From positions 806,001 to 870,000 of the forward strand of contig JBEYHY010000001.1 in the NCBI GenBank assembly GCA_040635515.1: a DNA stretch of 64,000 bases, written 5' to 3'. This document shows positions 60,959 to 64,000 of this stretch, in pieces; positions within the stretch are counted from its first letter, which is position 1, and each line of letters starts with the position of its first letter. The notes under the pieces were generated by a model that had not been told where the DNA came from, searched no databases, and saw only the letters and a program-made list of their open reading frames with translations. Source of the DNA: Prauserella_A sp040635515 (lineage in GTDB: Bacteria > Actinomycetota > Actinomycetes > Mycobacteriales > Pseudonocardiaceae). A program made the translations under genes and the position numbers.

Positions 60959-60970
60959 ATAGTCAAACGA

Positions 60971-61507
60971 ATGGCTCGTCCTTCAGCACGCGAACAGATC
61001 CTGGATGCCTACCAGGACGTATTGCTCGACAGCGGTCCCGGCGCGGTGACCCTCGACGCCGTGGCGGCCAGAGCCGAGGTGTCCAAAGGCGGTCTGCTTT
61101 ACCACTTCGGTTCCAAGGACGCCCTGCTCGACGGCCTGCTCGACCGGATGGACCGGCTGAGTGTGGCCGATATCGAGGCGGCGAGAGCGGCGCCGGAGGG
61201 GCTCGTACGTTACTACCTCGCCACGTCGGTGACCGACGCCAATATGGACAACCCCGCACACAAGGCGTCCGTCGCGGCCCTGCGGATGCTGGGCAGCGAG
61301 CCAAGAGTGGCGAAAGCCGTGGCCGACGTCACCCGCAAGTGGGAAGAAGCGTTGCGGGACGAGGTGGACGATCCGCTGACGGCGGAGATACTGGCCCTGC
61401 TCGGTGACGGCCTGTACCTGCGGGCGACCATGGGCGAGCGGGCGGCCCCGCTGCTGCGCGATCCGGAGGCCTTGTTCCGCAGAATCGGGCTGGTCGAGAA
61501 CACATAA
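60971..61507 (+). CDS. TetR/AcrR family transcriptional regulator
   Basis: 178 residues. The N-terminal helix-turn-helix is textbook: SAREQILDAYQDVLLDSGPG, TLDAVAARAEVSKGGLLYHF then GSKDALLDGLLDRMDRL. The ligand domain is helical (YYLATSVTDANMDNPAHKAS, EILALLGDGLYLRATMGERA). It most likely represses the divergent DHA2 exporter and itself through the two operators in the 88-bp gap, being released by a substrate of the pump. Confidence 0.93.
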   Translation: MARPSAREQILDAYQDVLLDSGPGAVTLDAVAARAEVSKGGLLYHFGSKDALLDGLLDRMDRLSVADIEAARAAPEGLVRYYLATSVTDANMDNPAHKASVAALRMLGSEPRVAKAVADVTRKWEEALRDEVDDPLTAEILALLGDGLYLRATMGERAAPLLRDPEALFRRIGLVENT

Positions 61508-61557
61508 CGCACTGGGTGCGTGCGGAACGACGAAGCGCGCGGGCTCGTCGTAGCGGC

Positions 61558-62184
61558 GTGAACAGGACGACAACGACGCAGCGGCCGCGGTGGACTCGAC
61601 GGGCTCGGCGGCGCGGGTTGCCGTGCGCCGCGCTGGGGGTGAGCGCCGCGTTCGTGCTGTCCGCGTGCGCGCCGGAAGGAGGGGGCGAGGCGGTGCCGGT
61701 GGAGCACGGCACGGCCCCCGAACGGCATTCCGTGCGGATCGAGGGTGATCACGTCGCCTTCGCCGTCGATGGGTCCGTGCCGCTGACCGGGGTCCACGAA
61801 TCGGGATGGCCCGCGCCGGAGTGCTCGGGAGTCGGCTACGAGTTCGCGGGCGGCGACCTCGTGGTGGAGGCGTTCCCTCCGGAATGCGAGGGGAAGACGG
61901 ATCGGGTCGGAAACGGCAACCACGGGTACTACCGTTCTCTGGCGGATGTCCCGCAACCCGTCGATGTGCGGCGGGTGACGACCGGGCTCGGTGAGGCCGA
62001 GGTGTTCACCCAGGAGTACTTCGAATGCACCAATTCCTGTTCGGACTGGCAGGAGCCGGTGGCGATCGTGACGCTCGACGACCCCGTCGACGAGGACTAC
62101 CCCACGCTGGTCGTGCGTGGAGTGAAGGACGCCTTCGACAGGGACGCGCTGGTCGTCGTTCTCAGGGCGCTCGACACCGTCTGA
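61558..62184 (+). CDS. Putative lipoprotein
   Basis: 208 residues from the GTG at 61558; GTG 61516 in frame is a less likely start. An Arg-rich n-region leads into GLPCAALGVSAAFVLSAC, where LSAC is a lipobox with the lipidated Cys near residue 37. The mature part is acidic, with two Cys pairs (APECSGVGYEFAGG / PPECEGKTDRVG and FECTNSCSDW). I recognise no family. The domain is predicted to sit on the outside of the membrane. Confidence 0.7.
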   Translation: MNRTTTTQRPRWTRRARRRGLPCAALGVSAAFVLSACAPEGGGEAVPVEHGTAPERHSVRIEGDHVAFAVDGSVPLTGVHESGWPAPECSGVGYEFAGGDLVVEAFPPECEGKTDRVGNGNHGYYRSLADVPQPVDVRRVTTGLGEAEVFTQEYFECTNSCSDWQEPVAIVTLDDPVDEDYPTLVVRGVKDAFDRDALVVVLRALDTV

Positions 62185-62345
62185 CGGCGGGCCGCGCCGG
62201 GGGAGCCGAACGGGACATCGTTGCCGGGTCACGGAAATCGGTGACACCGCGTTGAAAAGCGCGATGATTCCCGGGTGAGTGTTCCCGTTGCCGCGTCATG
62301 GGGCGTCTGCGAGGATTTTGTTCCTCACGTCCGAAGGAGTACCTG

Positions 62346-62750
62346 ATGGCTTCTCGTCTCAATCCCTACATCAGCTTTGACGGCACGGCACGGCCCGCGA
62401 TGGAATTCTACCGGGATGTTTTCGGTGGTGATCTTGCCGTGAATACGTTCGGTGAGTCCGGTATGGCCGGCTCCGAGGGTGCCGACAAAGTCATGCACGC
62501 AACGCTTGAAACCGGCAGCGGATTCACTCTCATGGCTTCGGATACGCCGCCGGGAATGGAATACAAACCGGGAACGAACATTTCGGTGAGTCTGTCGGGG
62601 GATGACGCCGCGGAATTGCGGTCCTATTGGGACAAACTGTCCAAAGACGGCACCGTGACCGTTCCGCTTGAGAAACAAATGTGGGGCGACGAATTCGGTG
62701 CCTGCACCGACCGGTTCGGTATCGGGTGGATGGTCAACATCACCCAGTAA
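62346..62750 (+). CDS. PhnB/VOC family protein
   Basis: 134 residues from the ATG at 62346, with GAAGGAG upstream. PhnB-type glyoxalase-fold protein: NPYISFDGTARPAMEFYRDV, FGGDLAVNTFGESGM, HATLETGSGFTLMASDTPPG and the C-terminal WGDEFGACTDRFGIGWMVNI. The last motif is the usual PhnB signature. Metal-dependent or non-catalytic; the role in the cell is not known. The gene is less GC-rich at third positions than its neighbours. A repeat array follows 16 bp after its stop. Confidence 0.88.
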   Translation: MASRLNPYISFDGTARPAMEFYRDVFGGDLAVNTFGESGMAGSEGADKVMHATLETGSGFTLMASDTPPGMEYKPGTNISVSLSGDDAAELRSYWDKLSKDGTVTVPLEKQMWGDEFGACTDRFGIGWMVNITQ

Positions 62751-62766
62751 CAGCGCGCCGCCGGTG

Positions 62767-62891
62767 CGCGAGTCCCGCACTCAGGCCGCCGAGTTCTGCG
62801 TTCGCGGCGGCGAGATCCGCACTCAGGTCGCCGAGATCCTCATTCAGGCACGCGAGATCGGCGTTCCGGTCGGCGAGGTCGGCGTTCATGC
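62767..62891 (+). repeat. 3'-end repeat array F (cap plus five 21-bp units)
   Basis: Cap CGCGAGTCCCGCACTCAGGC, then five 21-bp units, more degenerate towards the far end (cores GAGTTCTGC, GAGATCCGC, GAGATCCTC, GAGATCGGC, GAGGTCGGC). It starts 16 bp after the PhnB-like stop, in its sense. Confidence 0.85.
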
Positions 62892-63053
62892 GGGCGGGTT
62901 CCGCGCGCTGGGCGCGCCGGGAGTCGTGCTGGGGTGGGCGAGGTCGGCTCGTCGAGCCGGATGCCGGGTGCGTGTGGCGCGACCGGCTCCGGCACGTTCG
63001 GGTCGCGCGCGAGAGTTGCCTGCCGGTCGGCGAACGGTTAGCCGGAGGTAAAC

Positions 63054-63109
63054 GCCGCTCTGTCCGTTATCGGCGTATTGAGCCGCTCTGTTCGTTATCG
63101 GCGTATTGA
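63054..63109. repeat. 28-bp tandem direct repeat upstream of sdpI
   Basis: Two adjacent 28-bp copies (63054-63081 and 63082-63109), beginning GCCGCTCTGT and ending TCGGCGTATTGA, differ at one base (C/T at the eleventh position). They lie about 80-130 bp before the sdpI-like start. Confidence 0.85.
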
Positions 63110-63185
63110 TACGGTGCGGGAACGGTGGACTGTGCCGCCTGCCCGGCGGCGGAACTGACGGTATCGCGGGAGGTCGGGACGGGAC

Positions 63186-63569
63186 ATGCCTGAGGAGGGG
63201 CCGGGCTGGGGCGTGGCGTGGGGCGTCGCGGCGATGCTCGTGGCGGTTTCGTTGTGTTGTGTTCCCCTCGCCAGGGCCATGGCGTCGGGAAACCTGCCCA
63301 GAAACCACACGGTCGGACTGCGGATCAAGGCGACGATGCGCTCGGACGCGGCGTGGATCGCGGGTAACCGGGCGGCGGCGAGTCTTGTGCGGCGGACGGC
63401 GATCGCGACCGCTGTCACCGGGGCCTGCACGGTGCCGGTGGCAGGTATCCCGGTGCTTTACCTCATGGTGATGGCGTGCTGGGCGGGTGTACTCGTCGGC
63501 GGTATGTGGAAGGCGACAGGTGCGGCGCGGGAGGCGGCGCTGGAGGCCGACGGCTCGCGCGAGACCTGA
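63186..63569 (+). CDS. SdpI family protein
   Basis: 127 residues from ATG. Helix 1 (WGVAWGVAAMLVAVSLCCVP) is followed by the SdpI signature GNLPRNHTVGLRIKATMRSD then AAWIAGNRAAASLV, and two further helices (IATAVTGACTVPVAGIPVLY, LMVMACWAGVLVGGMWKATG). In Bacillus, SdpI gives immunity to the SdpC toxin and signals to the SdpR repressor; short actinobacterial forms are common and their role is not shown. No SdpR-like gene is adjacent. Confidence 0.86.
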   Translation: MPEEGPGWGVAWGVAAMLVAVSLCCVPLARAMASGNLPRNHTVGLRIKATMRSDAAWIAGNRAAASLVRRTAIATAVTGACTVPVAGIPVLYLMVMACWAGVLVGGMWKATGAAREAALEADGSRET

Positions 63570-63612
63570 GACTCACCCGCAAGCTCTTTGTCAGCAGACG
63601 GTGACCGGACGA

Positions 63613-63659
63613 ACCCGGCCCGCTCACGGTGCCCGTGCGGGCGGGTGAGCGGGCCGGGT
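63613..63659. terminator. Bidirectional hairpin terminator
   Basis: ACCCGGCCCGCTCAC (63613-63627) pairs perfectly with GTGAGCGGGCCGGGT (63645-63659); the loop contains an inner GCCCG-TG-CGGGC stem. It lies between the convergent sdpI and MHS transporter genes. Confidence 0.8.
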
Positions 63660-63684
63660 CGCCGGGCCGGGGTCCGGGGCCCGG

Positions 63685-64000
63685 CTACTCGACGGCGTCG
63701 AGATCGACGCCCTTGGTCTCCTTGCTCGTCGCCACCGCGATGACCGTCACCGCCATGGTGATCACCAGGTAGCCCACGACCGTGGCGACACCGAACGAGT
63801 CGATGAGCCACACCGCGATGAGCGGAGCGGGGGCACCGGCGATGATCGACGAACCCTGGAACACGAGCGAGGCGCCCGCGTAGCGGTAGCGGGTCGGGAA
63901 CAGCTCGGTGATCCAGGCGGCCTCGGAACCGGCGAGCATGCCGTGGAAGAAGGCGCCGACACACACGCCGATCCACAACATCGGCAGGCTTTCCGACTGC
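63685..64000 (-). CDS. MHS-family MFS transporter, C-terminal part (cut by the window edge)
   Basis: 105 residues are visible, reading QSESLPMLWIGVCVGAFFHG at the edge. The segment SEAAWITELFPTRYRYAGAS then LVFQGSSIIAGAPAPLIAVW is characteristic of the metabolite:H+ symporter group (ShiA, KgtP, ProP-like) around helices 9-11, and the last helix is VVGYLVITMAVTVIAVATSK. It likely imports a carboxylate or similar solute. The bulk of the gene is beyond the right edge. Confidence 0.85.
   Translation of the reverse strand, partial: QSESLPMLWIGVCVGAFFHGMLAGSEAAWITELFPTRYRYAGASLVFQGSSIIAGAPAPLIAVWLIDSFGVATVVGYLVITMAVTVIAVATSKETKGVDLDAVE

Larger units (their letters stand above)
62751..63185. other. 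435-bp intergenic region with array F and a 28-bp tandem repeat
   Basis: No credible gene. The open frames here are artefacts of array F. After the array come about 160 bp of ordinary GC-rich DNA, then the 28-bp tandem repeat, then the sdpI-like start. Confidence 0.65.

Noticed and set aside
62681..63109. Open frames rich in SAL/SAF or DLGxLSAD heptads over the repeat arrays
   Set aside because: A 21-bp unit is a multiple of three, so all six frames stay open and give heptad-like peptides. There is no start context or conserved protein, and the frames differ between arrays.
1..64000. tRNA or rRNA genes, insertion sequences, prophage or integration sites
   Set aside because: None could be recognised on either strand; the only repeats are the ones reported.

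Overview
The window is high-GC DNA packed with genes on both strands. Many starts are GTG, and several genes look leaderless: a TANNNT -10 hexamer lies 6-8 bases before the start codon. The gene set is that of a free-living actinomycete and fits Pseudonocardiales best (Amycolatopsis, Saccharomonospora or Prauserella type). It includes an F420-type LLM oxidoreductase, DUF3558-like lipoproteins, DUF5313, DUF2252, a stand-alone LigD polymerase, a SARP/BTAD regulator and NarL-type two-component systems. The genus is inferred; there is no rRNA or tRNA in the window. No transposase, integrase, phage gene or CRISPR array was seen.

Layout. 1-2.6 kb: CoA-transferase alpha subunit (cut by the edge), LLM oxidoreductase and 5-oxoprolinase subunit PxpA. 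2.7-6.5 kb: PucR regulator, LysR regulator and diaminopropionate ammonia-lyase. 6.5-10.7 kb: L7/L12-like membrane protein, aldo/keto reductase, AraC regulator, glyoxalase-like protein, a degenerate erythromycin-esterase homologue and a DUF4190-like protein. 10.8-12.7 kb: first histidine kinase/response regulator pair, closed by a 16-bp-stem hairpin. 12.8-17 kb: large lipoprotein, flavin monooxygenase and a two-gene membrane operon. 17.1-21 kb: a STAND-like protein with altered Walker motifs, tail-to-tail and overlapping with a GT-B-like protein whose start codon is followed by ten C. 21-28.6 kb: DUF2252, DUF5313 with a divergent MarR, TRIC channel, RtcB RNA ligase, azoreductase, LigD polymerase and TerC. 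28.9-34 kb: M23 peptidase, glutamate decarboxylase, nitroreductase, DUF3817 and MntH. 34-38.7 kb: NAD-dependent formate dehydrogenase, a membrane protein, second kinase/regulator pair and a small membrane protein. 38.7-46.1 kb: YceI, Ogt, GlsB, the 1053-residue BTAD/NB-ARC regulator, a BBE-type flavoenzyme and a methyltransferase. 46.3-51.8 kb: four-gene operon for a molybdenum/iron-sulfur formate dehydrogenase. 52-57.4 kb: DinB/MDMPI-type protein, VKOR, cobalamin riboswitch with metE, a hypothetical gene and a second YceI. 57.6-64 kb: third kinase/regulator pair, MFS exporter with divergent TetR and twin operators, lipoprotein, PhnB-like protein, SdpI and an MHS transporter cut by the edge.

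The most unusual signal is a dispersed repeat. Six intergenic arrays are built from a degenerate 21-bp unit (core GAGATCCGC). All six open with the same CGCGAGTCCC cap, 11-37 bp after a stop codon, and all run in the sense of the gene they follow, whichever strand that is. Other unexplained signals are four TGGCA motifs at exact 11-bp steps, 14-bp phased repeats upstream of the BTAD regulator, and a 28-bp tandem repeat upstream of sdpI.
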